Positions 19,320 through 27,900 of a stretch of DNA of 64,000 nucleotides are shown piece by piece. Made by a program: the position numbers and the translations under genes. The DNA comes from DAIDKA01 sp963726995 (GTDB lineage Bacteria > Pseudomonadota > Gammaproteobacteria > Steroidobacterales > Steroidobacteraceae), in NCBI GenBank assembly GCA_963726995.1, contig CAVSEP010000006.1, positions 1,426,001-1,490,000 of the forward strand. Reading direction: 5' to 3'. The notes beneath the pieces were generated by a model. The model made no database searches, was not told where the DNA came from, and was given only the letters and a program-made list of their open reading frames with translations. How positions within the stretch are numbered: position 1 is the stretch's first letter; every line of letters starts with the position of its first letter.

Positions 19320-19347
19320 TTGCAAACAGCGGCGCAGTCACTAACAT
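19320..19347 (+). promoter_or_regulatory. Putative sigma-70 promoter of the thiamine operon
   Basis: TTGCAA at 19320-19325 and TAACAT at 19342-19347 are separated by 16 bases. Transcription would begin around 19354, just before the TPP aptamer, which is where the riboswitch leader should start. Matches are imperfect; the position relative to the aptamer is the main support. Confidence 0.5.
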
Positions 19348-19358
19348 ACGCAGCCTAG

Positions 19359-19477
19359 AACCTTGGGGTGGCTTTTTCCCGACGGCCTTGCTGGCCGGGA
19401 GTCGAAAGCCTGAGACGCAGGATGGTCCTGCGAACCCGTTGAACCTGATCCGGGTAATGCCGGCGTAGGGAGCAGGT
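19359..19477 (+). promoter_or_regulatory. TPP (THI-box) riboswitch
   Basis: The leader contains the conserved thiamine pyrophosphate aptamer elements in order: the 5' GGGGTGG segment (19366-19372), CTGAGA (19410-19415), and the long 3' core running AACCTGATCCGGGTAATGCC then GGCGTAGGGA up to 19471. It precedes the TonB receptor gene by a few bases. The 3' strand and adjacent bases (TAGGGAGCAGG) also form the Shine-Dalgarno region of that gene, so TPP binding most likely blocks translation directly, as known for proteobacterial THI elements; no separate terminator hairpin fits between aptamer and start codon. Confidence 0.96.
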
Positions 19478-21607
19478 GTGACTACTCGCGCTATTTCCGC
19501 ATTCGTGTCGTTTTGCCTGTGCGCATTGCCGGGCGTCGTGCCGGCCTTTGCCGAAGACGTCGCTGACACAACCGGCAACACTTTGCGGGAAGTGCTCGTC
19601 ACGGCGACGCGGTTCCGGGCCGAACCCCTGCAGAGCGTCCCGGCGAGTATTTCGCTGCTTGATTCGGCAACGCTGCAGGGCGCGGGGCTGCAGCATTTCG
19701 AGGATGTGATCGGCCTGGTGCCCAATCTCAACTGGTCCGGTGACACCAACCGGCCGCGATATTTCCAGATTCGAGGCATCGGCGAGCTCGACCAGTACCA
19801 GGGCGCCCCGAACCCTTCAGTCGGCTTCCTGATCGATGACATCGACTTCAGCGGCATCGGAACGGTGGGCACGCTGTTTGACATGGACCACGTTGAAGTA
19901 CTGCGTGGACCCCAGGGCACGCGCTACGGCGCCAATGCGCTGGGCGGGCTGATTGCCATGCAAAGTGCCGCGCCGTCCGACCAATTCGGCGCACGTGTGG
20001 AATTGAGCGGCGGCGACTATGACACCCGGTCCTTCGGTGCGATGGTCACCGGACCGGTGGCGGCCCTGGATTCGGCCTTTCGGATTGCGGTGCAGCAGTA
20101 TTCCAGCGATGGTTTCTATCGCAACCAGTACCTGGGGCGCGACGCCACCGACGGCGAGAATGAGCTGACCGTACGCGCCCGCTGGCGCTACCAGCCGACG
20201 CAGGATCTGCGCGTTGACCTGACGGTGTTCGATGTCCGCATCAATGACGGCTACGATGCCTGGGACATCAACAACAATCGCACCACGCAGTCCGACCAGC
20301 CCGGACAGGATCGGCAGGACTCGGCGGCCGGCTCGCTCAGGATTGCCTATGGGGCCCTCGGTCCCACCACGCTCACCGTCATCGGCACCTTCGCAAACTC
20401 CCATATCCGGTATTCATTTGATTCGGACTTCGGCAATCCGGTGTTGTGGGCGCCGATCCTCTACCAGTATTCAGACTCGCAGGTGCGCGAGCGGCGCACG
20501 CACAGCCTGGAGGTGCGGCTCGCGAACACCGCGGCGGCGAACGTGAACTGGGTGGTGGGTGTCTATCAGCTTGACCTGTCGGAGAGCCTGGCCGATACGG
20601 CGCCGGGACTGTATCTGGATCCGAACGATCCGAATCCCAACGATGCCGTGAACGTTGTCGCGGTGACGGACAGCCATTTTCACTCCACCAACACATCGGT
20701 GTTTGGAGCCCTGGACGGCGCGCTCGGGGATCGCTGGCACTGGAGCGCGGGGGCGCGGGTCGAGCGGCGCAGCGCCGACTACCACGATGCCACCCTGAGC
20801 CTGGCGCCGGTCAATCACCTGTGGGGCGGCAATGCCGCCCTCGAATTCCTGGCGGCGCCGGATCAGCACCTGTATGTCAGTCTGGGGCGCGGGTACAAGG
20901 CGGGCGGCTTCAACCTGGGACCTGGCCTGCCGCCGAACCAGCTGCAGTTCCAGCCGGAATCCGATGTGAATCTCGAGGCAGGATACAAGGCCGAAGCTCT
21001 TGGCCATCGCCTGCGGATCGATGCGGATGTCTTCTACACGCGGCGCAGCGGACTGCAGCTGCAGACCGGTGAGCAGCTGCAGCCGGGTGATCCCACGAGT
21101 TTCGTGCTCTATAACGTCAATGCGCCCAGCGGTCGCAACTACGGCCTCGAGTCGGAACTCTCCTGGACACCGGTGGACCGGTTCGAACTGGGCGCCTCGC
21201 TGGGTGCGCTCAATTCGCAGTTCCATGGCCTGACCCTCGATGGGGCGGCGCTGCCGGACCGCGCCCTGCCGCATGCGCCCAGCTGGCAGGGGTCGGTGTC
21301 GGGAACCATGCATGGGCCCTGGGGCCTGTTCGTTCGAGCCGACCTGACCGGACGCGGCAGCTTCTACTACGATCTGCCGGCGCTCGACCCGTATTCCAGC
21401 CACGCCTACGTGCTGCTGAACCTCAAGGCCGGCCTTGATCGCGATCACTGGAGCGCCGAGGTCTGGGTCCGCAACCTCACCGACCGCAACTACGCGGTGC
21501 GCGGCTTCTACTTCGCCGATGTGCCGCCGGACTTTCCCAATCAGCAGTTCATCCAGCTGGGGGCGCCGCGGCAGTTGGGCGCGACCGTGTCTTACTCATT
21601 TGAATAG
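19478..21607 (+). CDS. TonB-dependent outer-membrane receptor, predicted thiamine uptake
   Basis: A 709-residue TonB-dependent receptor. A signal peptide (cleavage near VVPAFA) is followed by a TonB box-like LREVLVTATRF, a plug domain with LRGPQGTRYGANALGG, and a beta-barrel ending in the aromatic residue of VSYSFE. The TPP riboswitch immediately upstream, and the PnuT-like permease and kinase downstream, argue that it imports thiamine or a phosphorylated/precursor form across the outer membrane. Start is the GTG at 19478 just after AGGGAGCAGG. Receptor family is certain; the ligand is inferred from regulation and neighbours. Confidence 0.92.
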   Translation: MTTRAISAFVSFCLCALPGVVPAFAEDVADTTGNTLREVLVTATRFRAEPLQSVPASISLLDSATLQGAGLQHFEDVIGLVPNLNWSGDTNRPRYFQIRGIGELDQYQGAPNPSVGFLIDDIDFSGIGTVGTLFDMDHVEVLRGPQGTRYGANALGGLIAMQSAAPSDQFGARVELSGGDYDTRSFGAMVTGPVAALDSAFRIAVQQYSSDGFYRNQYLGRDATDGENELTVRARWRYQPTQDLRVDLTVFDVRINDGYDAWDINNNRTTQSDQPGQDRQDSAAGSLRIAYGALGPTTLTVIGTFANSHIRYSFDSDFGNPVLWAPILYQYSDSQVRERRTHSLEVRLANTAAANVNWVVGVYQLDLSESLADTAPGLYLDPNDPNPNDAVNVVAVTDSHFHSTNTSVFGALDGALGDRWHWSAGARVERRSADYHDATLSLAPVNHLWGGNAALEFLAAPDQHLYVSLGRGYKAGGFNLGPGLPPNQLQFQPESDVNLEAGYKAEALGHRLRIDADVFYTRRSGLQLQTGEQLQPGDPTSFVLYNVNAPSGRNYGLESELSWTPVDRFELGASLGALNSQFHGLTLDGAALPDRALPHAPSWQGSVSGTMHGPWGLFVRADLTGRGSFYYDLPALDPYSSHAYVLLNLKAGLDRDHWSAEVWVRNLTDRNYAVRGFYFADVPPDFPNQQFIQLGAPRQLGATVSYSFE

Positions 21608-21623
21608 GCACAAGGGCAAAACC

Positions 21624-21884
21624 ATGGACATCGCCGTTGAACTGAGCCTGTATCCGCTGGAGCGGGATCTGATTCCGAAGATCAAGGACTTCATCGATCG
21701 GTTGAACAGCGCCAGCGGGGTGCGCGTGATCACCAACAGCCTGAGCACGCAGGTGGTCGGGCCATTCGACCTGGTATTCGCGGCGCTGGCGCGCGAAATC
21801 AAGACCACCTTCGAATCGGTCGACAAGTCCGTCGTGGTCATGAAGGTCATCGGGCCCCTGACTGATGCGGGCCTGATCCGATGA
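21624..21884 (+). CDS. YkoF/MTH1187-like thiamine-binding family small protein
   Basis: An 86-residue protein resembling the single-domain MTH1187/YkoF (DUF77) family, several members of which bind thiamine or hydroxymethylpyrimidine. Conserved features visible are the MDIAVELSLYPL first strand, a GVRVITNSLSTQVVGPFD segment and the terminal GPLTDAG. No signal peptide, so it should be cytoplasmic. It sits between the riboswitch-controlled receptor and the PnuT-like permease and its stop overlaps the permease ATG (ATGA), consistent with a thiamine-handling or sensing role. That role is inferred from family and context. Confidence 0.8.
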   Translation: MDIAVELSLYPLERDLIPKIKDFIDRLNSASGVRVITNSLSTQVVGPFDLVFAALAREIKTTFESVDKSVVVMKVIGPLTDAGLIR

Positions 21885-22495
21885 TGGATGGCATCGTCGC
21901 CGCGCTGCGGGCGATGTCCATGGCCGAAGTGATCGCCGTGATCCTCGGCGTGGCGTACCTGGTGCTGGCCGTGCGGCGCAGTCGCTGGTGCTGGGTGGCC
22001 GGCGGCGTCAGTTCCGCCATCGTCATCTGGTTGTCGGCGCACCAGGGGCTGCCCATGCAGGCCGCACTGAACGTCTACTACGTCATCGTCTCGGTGTACG
22101 GCTACTGGCGCTGGACCGATGCGGACATTCCGCGCCCGGCCGTGACGCTGCTGCCGCTGCGCTGGCATGTCATCGGCACGGTGGGCGTGGTGCTGGTCAG
22201 CGTGCTCACCGCGCAATTCCTGGTACGCGAGACCCGGGCCGCATGGCCCTATCTGGATTCCCTCACCACCTGGGGGAGTCTGTTCACGACCTGGCTGGTG
22301 GCGCGCGTCAAGCTTGAGAACTGGGCGTACTGGTTCGTGATCGACGCCGTGGAGGCATTCCTGTTCTTCGAGCAGAAGCTGTACCTGCTGGGCCTCATGA
22401 CGGCCGCGACGCTGGTGGTCATCATCGTCGGGCATCGATCCTGGTGGCGCACCTGGCGGGAGCAGGGCCGCGTCGCTGCGCTGGTCGCCGCGTGA
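21881..22495 (+). CDS. pnuT: PnuC-family permease, predicted thiamine transporter PnuT
   Basis: A 204-residue membrane protein with about seven hydrophobic segments and the PnuC-family segment NVYYVIVSVYGYWRW, in which aromatic residues line the vitamin path. PnuC relatives take up nicotinamide riboside (PnuC), riboflavin (PnuX) or thiamine (PnuT) by facilitated diffusion, with trapping by a downstream kinase. The riboswitch and the kinase gene that overlaps its stop by 4 bases (GTGA) favour thiamine as substrate. The specificity call is by context. Confidence 0.85.
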   Translation: MMDGIVAALRAMSMAEVIAVILGVAYLVLAVRRSRWCWVAGGVSSAIVIWLSAHQGLPMQAALNVYYVIVSVYGYWRWTDADIPRPAVTLLPLRWHVIGTVGVVLVSVLTAQFLVRETRAAWPYLDSLTTWGSLFTTWLVARVKLENWAYWFVIDAVEAFLFFEQKLYLLGLMTAATLVVIIVGHRSWWRTWREQGRVAALVAA

Positions 22496-23321
22496 ATCTG
22501 CCGGACACGGCAGCGTGGCGTGAGGCACTGGCGCAGGTGCCCGGCGCCGAATCGATCGGCGAGTGCGACGTGCGGGCTCTGCCCGGAGGTACGATCAACG
22601 CCACCTTTCGGGTCCGGACCCGGCAGGGCGACTTCGTGGTGCGGCTGCATGAGCCCCACAGCGCGGCCCTGGGCGTGGACCGGCGACGCGAGGTGGTGCT
22701 GCAGGCGGCCGCCGCGGATGCCGGACTCGCGCCCCGGGTCCTGGCGGCCGATCCTCTGGGACGCTACCTGGTCAGCGAGTTCCTCGACGGCGCCGTCTGG
22801 CGGGCGGCCGACATGGACGATGAATCCAGGCTTGCGGCCCTGGCGCAGACCTTGCGGCAGCTGCAAGCCGTGCCGGCCCCCGCGGTGCCGGCGCTGGATC
22901 TGGGGGTGCTCCTGGCCGCTCACGTGGCGCAGATCGCGGCGCTGGTTCCTGATGAGGCCCGCGAACTTGCGACGCCATTGGCGCGGGCACGCCGGATTCT
23001 CGCCGCACAGGCGCAGGCGGCGCGTCCGGCCTGCATCGTCCACGGCGATCTGACTCATACGAATATGATCGATCTGCAGCGGCCACGGCTGATCGACTGG
23101 GAATATGCCACGGTGGGGGATCCGCTGATGGATCTGGCCTGTCTGCTGGCCTACTACCCGAAGATTGCGCCCCGGGGGACGGCATTGCTGCGGCAATGCG
23201 GACTGGGGGGAGCGCGAGTCCTAAGGCGCTGCAGGACCTGACCTGGGTCTACAGCCTGCTGTCGGATCTGTGGCGCCGCCGCCTGGCGCTTGCCCGCCGC
23301 CACCTGCCACCGGCACACTAG
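22492..23321 (+). CDS. Thiamine kinase-like phosphotransferase, frameshift at G-tract 23205-23210
   Basis: An aminoglycoside/choline kinase-fold (APH) protein. The Brenner motif VHGDLTHTNMI and the metal-binding LIDWEYATVGDP are intact. The annotated frame ends abruptly at 23241 after a tract of six G; adding one G restores a natural C-terminus of about 35 more residues (KALQDLTWVYSLLSDLWRRR onward) ending at 23321. Context (riboswitch operon, start overlapping the PnuT stop) points to a ThiK-like thiamine kinase that traps imported thiamine as the monophosphate. The frame break may be an assembly error or real length variation in the tract. Both catalytic motifs lie before it. Confidence 0.8.
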
Positions 23322-23357
23322 CCGCTTTACCAACCCAAGCGAGCCCGGAGCGGATTC

Positions 23358-23672
23358 ATGCCCTTGTTGAGAGTGATTGATCGGAACGGAGTTGAACATC
23401 AGGTCGAGGCAAAGACTGGCCTGAAGGTGATGGAGACGCTGCGCGACCTCGAATATGGTGTGGCGGCGATCTGCGGCGGCATGTGTTCGTGCGCGACCTG
23501 TCATGTCTATGTGGATCCGGAGTGGGCCGCGAAGCTGCCGGCGGCGATGTCCGATGAGCGCGAGCTGCTGGCCGACCTGGCGCACCGCGAACCGCAGTCG
23601 CGCCTGTCCTGCCAGATTGAATTCACCGAGGCGCTGGCCGGCCTGCGGGTGACGGTCGCGCCGGACGAATGA
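23358..23672 (+). CDS. [2Fe-2S] ferredoxin, adrenodoxin/Isc type
   Basis: A 104-residue plant/vertebrate-type fold ferredoxin. Cluster ligands are C39, C45, C48 (CGGMCSCATC) and C85 (SRLSCQI), the spacing of adrenodoxin-like proteins. These donate electrons to Fe-S cluster assembly or to cytochrome P450 enzymes; no isc or P450 gene is adjacent, so the partner is unknown. Its stop overlaps the start of the RraB-like gene (ATGA). It begins 36 bases after the thiamine kinase gene and may be read from the same transcript, but nothing shows it. Confidence 0.93.
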   Translation: MPLLRVIDRNGVEHQVEAKTGLKVMETLRDLEYGVAAICGGMCSCATCHVYVDPEWAAKLPAAMSDERELLADLAHREPQSRLSCQIEFTEALAGLRVTVAPDE

Positions 23673-24100
23673 ACTGGCTGCTCACATTGCTGTTCGTCGC
23701 CGGGGCGGCCGCCCTGGGGCGGATCTACTACACCCTTCGCAAGGTGAACCAGAAGACCGAAAAGGATTGGGACGCGCGCCTCATCGAGCGCCTGCGTGCC
23801 GCAGGATCCGATCCGTTCCAGCCGCACGAGGTGGATTTCTTCATGGCCATGCCTTCGGAAGCCGCCGGCCACTCCGCCGCGGCGACACTGGAATCCGAAG
23901 GCTACCGGGTGGATGTGAAGCCGGCACCGGATAATCCGGGCGATCACCCCTTCAGCCTGCACGCCACCAAGGCGCTGCGCCTGTCAGTGCCCGGGATGCG
24001 TGAGTTGACGGCCAGGTTCCAGGAGCTGGCGGCGCAGCACGGTGGTCATTACGACGGCTGGTCCGCCGCCGTGGTACCGAAGCAGGCGCAGCCCCACTAG
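23669..24100 (+). CDS. RraB-family protein (RNase E inhibitor domain) with N-terminal membrane anchor
   Basis: A 143-residue protein. Residues 2-22 form a hydrophobic segment; the rest resembles the RraB (DUF1260) domain: DWDARLIERLRAAGSD, VDFFMAMPSE, a second ferredoxin-like repeat SEGYRVDVKP, and the ending HGGHYDGWSAAVV, which is the family's characteristic aspartate/glycine-rich close. E. coli RraB binds RNase E and alters its activity. A membrane-anchored form would suit the membrane-bound degradosome, but that is inference. It converges on gpmA, the two stops overlapping by 4 bases. Confidence 0.85.
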   Translation: MNWLLTLLFVAGAAALGRIYYTLRKVNQKTEKDWDARLIERLRAAGSDPFQPHEVDFFMAMPSEAAGHSAAATLESEGYRVDVKPAPDNPGDHPFSLHATKALRLSVPGMRELTARFQELAAQHGGHYDGWSAAVVPKQAQPH

Positions 24101-24846
24101 CGCTTTTCAGTCTGGCGCCGTACCGCCTCGGCGGCGGCCGCAATGGCCGCCGGATCGCCCAGGTAGCGGCTGGAAAGCGGCGCCAGCCTGGCATCCAGGT
24201 CGTACAGCAGCGGCACACCGGTCGGGATATTCAGCTCGACGATGTCCGCCTCGGAACGGTTGTCCAGCATCTTCACCATGGCCCGCAGGCTGTTGCCGTG
24301 CGCCACCACCAGCACATTGCGACCCGCAAGCAGCTGCGGCGCGATGCGCGATTCCCAGAACGGCAGCACGCGCCCCAGGGTGTCCTTGAGGGACTCGGTG
24401 GCCGGTAGCAGGGCCGGGTCAACGTCGCGGTAGCGCGGATCGTGGCACGGATGGCGCGGATCATCCAGCGCCAGGGCCGGCGGTGGAGTGTCGTAGCTGC
24501 GTCGCCAGATCTTCACCTGCGCCTCGCCATGCTTCTCGACCGTCTGGGCTTTGTTGAGGCCCTGCAGCGCGCCATAGTGGCGCTCGTTGAGCCGCCAGCT
24601 GCGCTCCACCGGCACCCACATGCGATCGGTCTCATCGAGGATGAACCAGAGAGTGCGGATGGCACGCTTCAAAACGGAAGTGAAGGCGAGATCGATGTCG
24701 AGATTCTCGGCCAGGATCTGCTGGCCGGCGCTGCGCGCCTCCGCGCGCCCCGCTTCCGACAGATCCACGTCGTACCAGCCCGTGAACAGGTTCTCGACAT
24801 TCCAGATACTCTGGCCGTGGCGGACCAGGATGAGCTTTCCAGCCAA
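24097..24846 (-). CDS. gpmA: 2,3-bisphosphoglycerate-dependent phosphoglycerate mutase
   Basis: A 249-residue cofactor-dependent phosphoglycerate mutase interconverting 2- and 3-phosphoglycerate in glycolysis and gluconeogenesis. The histidine phosphatase motif LVRHGQSIWN contains the phosphohistidine (His10); RLNERHYGALQGLNK and VVAHGNSLRAMVK are the other active-site segments. Length matches E. coli GpmA. Monocistronic, with about 70 bases to the glutamate dehydrogenase gene behind it. Confidence 0.97.
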   Translation of the reverse strand: MAGKLILVRHGQSIWNVENLFTGWYDVDLSEAGRAEARSAGQQILAENLDIDLAFTSVLKRAIRTLWFILDETDRMWVPVERSWRLNERHYGALQGLNKAQTVEKHGEAQVKIWRRSYDTPPPALALDDPRHPCHDPRYRDVDPALLPATESLKDTLGRVLPFWESRIAPQLLAGRNVLVVAHGNSLRAMVKMLDNRSEADIVELNIPTGVPLLYDLDARLAPLSSRYLGDPAAIAAAAEAVRRQTEKR

Positions 24847-24916
24847 AATCGAGCCTCCGGCGCAAGTTGCGGAATTCAGTTTACTCTACCGCAGCGGCGC
24901 AGCTGCGTTAAGCCGA

Positions 24917-27900
24917 TTAGGCAGTCAGGCGCCGCAGGGCTTCCGCGCCGACCGAGAGACTGGCGAAATCCGCGCTGCCCGCGGCGCGCATATCCGCCAG
25001 CATGCGTTCCCACTGCGCCAGATCCCGGGCATTGGCGCCGATCCAGGCATCAGTCCGGGCCATGGGGCCGCCGCGGCCGGGCCGGGCGAGGGCCTTTTGG
25101 GTGAGCAGACGCTGCGAGTGATACAGGCTGTCACGCAGGCCGGCGCGGGCCACGGCCTGCCAGGTGCCATCGATCTGCAGCGCCTGCACCTGCGCGTGGA
25201 TCCAGTCCACGCCCAGCCGCGCGCCGAGTGCAAAGTACGCCTTGGCCGCCTCGCCGATCGCCAATTTGCCGGCCGCCGCCAGTTGCACCAGGTCCAGGGC
25301 ACTGTCGTGCGCATCCAGCAGCGCCAGGCGCGTTGCCAGCGGATGCGGCACCCCGGCCTCCGCATACTGGACAAGCACGGCCTCGTAGCCGCTGCGCCAT
25401 TGCCCCTTGAGCGCGCCGGCGAGCTGCGCCGTGAGCTGGCGAACCGGCGCGCGCAACTCGCGCACCGCGGCGTCGATGGACAGGGTGGACCGCTGCGCCA
25501 GCAGCCAGTAGGTGGCATGCCGCAGCAACCGGCCGATTTCGTACAGCATGCGGTACTGCATGGGCGCGGGAATGCGGTTGTCGAGCGCCTCGATCTGCGA
25601 CCATAGCTCGCGCGTTTCGAACACCTCGCGCGCCGCGGTATAGGCGCGCGCCACCCGCGCCGGGGGCGCCCCGGTTTCTTCCTGCGCACGGATCACGAAC
25701 GTCGGGCCCATCCGGTTCACGAGGCTGTTGGTGGTTGCCGTGGCGATGATTTCGCGCCGTAGCCGATGCCGGCCGATGGCCCGCGCGAACCGGCTGCGCA
25801 CTGCCTGCGGGAAGTAGCGCTCCAGCTCCTGGGACAGATAGGGATCTTCCGGCACGTCCGATTTCACCAGATGATGGCTGAGCCAGATCTTGCTGTAGGA
25901 CAGCAGCACGGCCAGTTCCGGCCGCGTCAGGCCCTGGGACTGCTTGTGCCGCATCCTCAGTGCTTCGTCATCCGGCAGGAACTCGATGCTGCGGTTCAGA
26001 TCCCCGCCGTGTTCCAGCTGCCGGATCAGGTGCTGATGCTCGGGCAGCCGCGCGACCGCCTGGACCTCCAGGGTGCTTAATGCCTGGCTTTGCAGGTAGT
26101 TGTTGCGCAGGACGAGGGCTGCAACATCGCCGGTCATGCGGGTCAGCAGCCGGTCGCGATCCTTGATCCGCAGCGAGCCGGCGAGCACCCGCGGATTGAG
26201 CAGGATCTTCAGGTTCACTTCGACATCCGAGGTATTGACCCCCGCGGAGTTGTCGATGAAGTCGGTATTCAGCCGACCGCCCTTCAGCGCGTATTCAACC
26301 CGGCCCAATTGCGACAGCCCGAGGTTGCCGCCTTCGCCCACCACCGCCGCGCGCAGCTCGGCGCCGTTGATGCGCAGCGCATCGTTGGCGCGATCGCCGA
26401 TCTGCGCGTGGCTTTCACCGCTCGCCTTCACGTAGGTGCCGATGCCGCCGTTCCAGAGCAGATCCACCGGCATCGACAGTATGGCGTGGATGACCTCCAC
26501 CGGCGTGGCGCTGGGGCCCGGCAGCCCCAGCAGTTCACGCGCCTGCGTGGACAGGGCGATGGCCTTCGCCGCGCGCGGGAAGACACCGCCGCCTCGGGAA
26601 AGCAATTTCTTCGAGTAATCGTCCCAGGAGGAGCGGGCGAGGCCGAACAGGCGCGCGCGCTCGGCAAAACTCGTGGACGCATCCGGATTCGGATCCAGAA
26701 AGATATGACGGTGATCGAAAGCGGCCACCAGGCGAATATGTCGCGACAGCAGCATGCCGTTGCCGAAGACATCGCCGGACATGTCGCCGATGCCGCACAC
26801 CGTGAAGTCCTCGGTCTGGACATCGCGGCCAAGCTCGCGGAAATGCCGCTTCACCGACTCCCAGGCGCCCCTGGCCGTGATGCCCATCTTCTTGTGGTCG
26901 TAGCCGGCGGAACCACCGGAGGCAAAGGCATCGCCCAGCCAGAACGAGTATTCGGCCGACACGGCGTTGGCGATATCCGAGAAGCTGGCGGTTCCCTTGT
27001 CGGCTGCGACCACCAGGTAGGGATCGTCCGGGTCGCGTCGCGCTACCTGCGGCGGGGGCACGATGCGGTCACTGACGATATTGTCCGTGAGATCCAGCAG
27101 CCCGCGCATGAAGGTCTGGTAGCAGCGTATGCCTTCGCGCTGGCGCTCCTCGGAAGTCGTGCCGCGCGGCTGCCGGACGACAAAACCACCCTTGGCGCCC
27201 ATGGGCACGATGACGGTGTTCTTGACGTTCTGCGCCTTCATCAGTCCGAGCACCTCGGTGCGGAAGTCCTCGCGCCGATCCGACCAGCGGATGCCGCCGC
27301 GCGCCACCTGGGCCATGCGCAGGTGGACCGCCTCGACCTCCGGGCTGTAGACGAAGACTTCGAACATCGGGCGCGGCAGCGGCAGCTCGGGTATCGCCTG
27401 CGAGTCGAGCTTGAATGACAGGTAGGGCCGATGGCCCGCCTCGCGCAGCTGCCAGAAGTTGGTGCGCACCATGGCGCGAATTACGTGCAGGAAGGCACGC
27501 AGGATGCGGTCAGCGTCCAGGCTGCTCACCGCTTCCAGCGCGCGCGTGATGCGCTGCTCCAGCCCTTCGGTCCGGGCACGCGCGGCCGTGGACTTGGCCG
27601 GATTCAGCCGTCGATCGAACAGCCGGAATAGATCGAGCGCAATGCCGGGATGGCCCTGCAGCACCCGCTCCATGTAGCTTTGGCTGAAGGGCAGGCCGGT
27701 TTGCAGCAGATAGCGACCGCAGGCACGCAGCACCATGACTTCGCGCACCGCCAGTCCGGTCAACGGCACCAGGCGATTGAAGCCGTCATTTTCGGTGGCG
27801 CCGGTCCATACGCTGTCGATCGCGGTGCCCAGTCGTTCACCGAGTCGCCCGATGTCCAGCGCCATGGCATATTCCAGCTCGAAGTCCTGGATCTGCACGC

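Noticed and set aside
26090..27418. Long plus-strand open frame (442 codons) inside the glutamate dehydrogenase gene
   Set aside because: It is antisense to a strongly conserved enzyme, has Arg/Gln/His-rich composition and no recognisable domain, as expected for shadow frames in GC-rich DNA.
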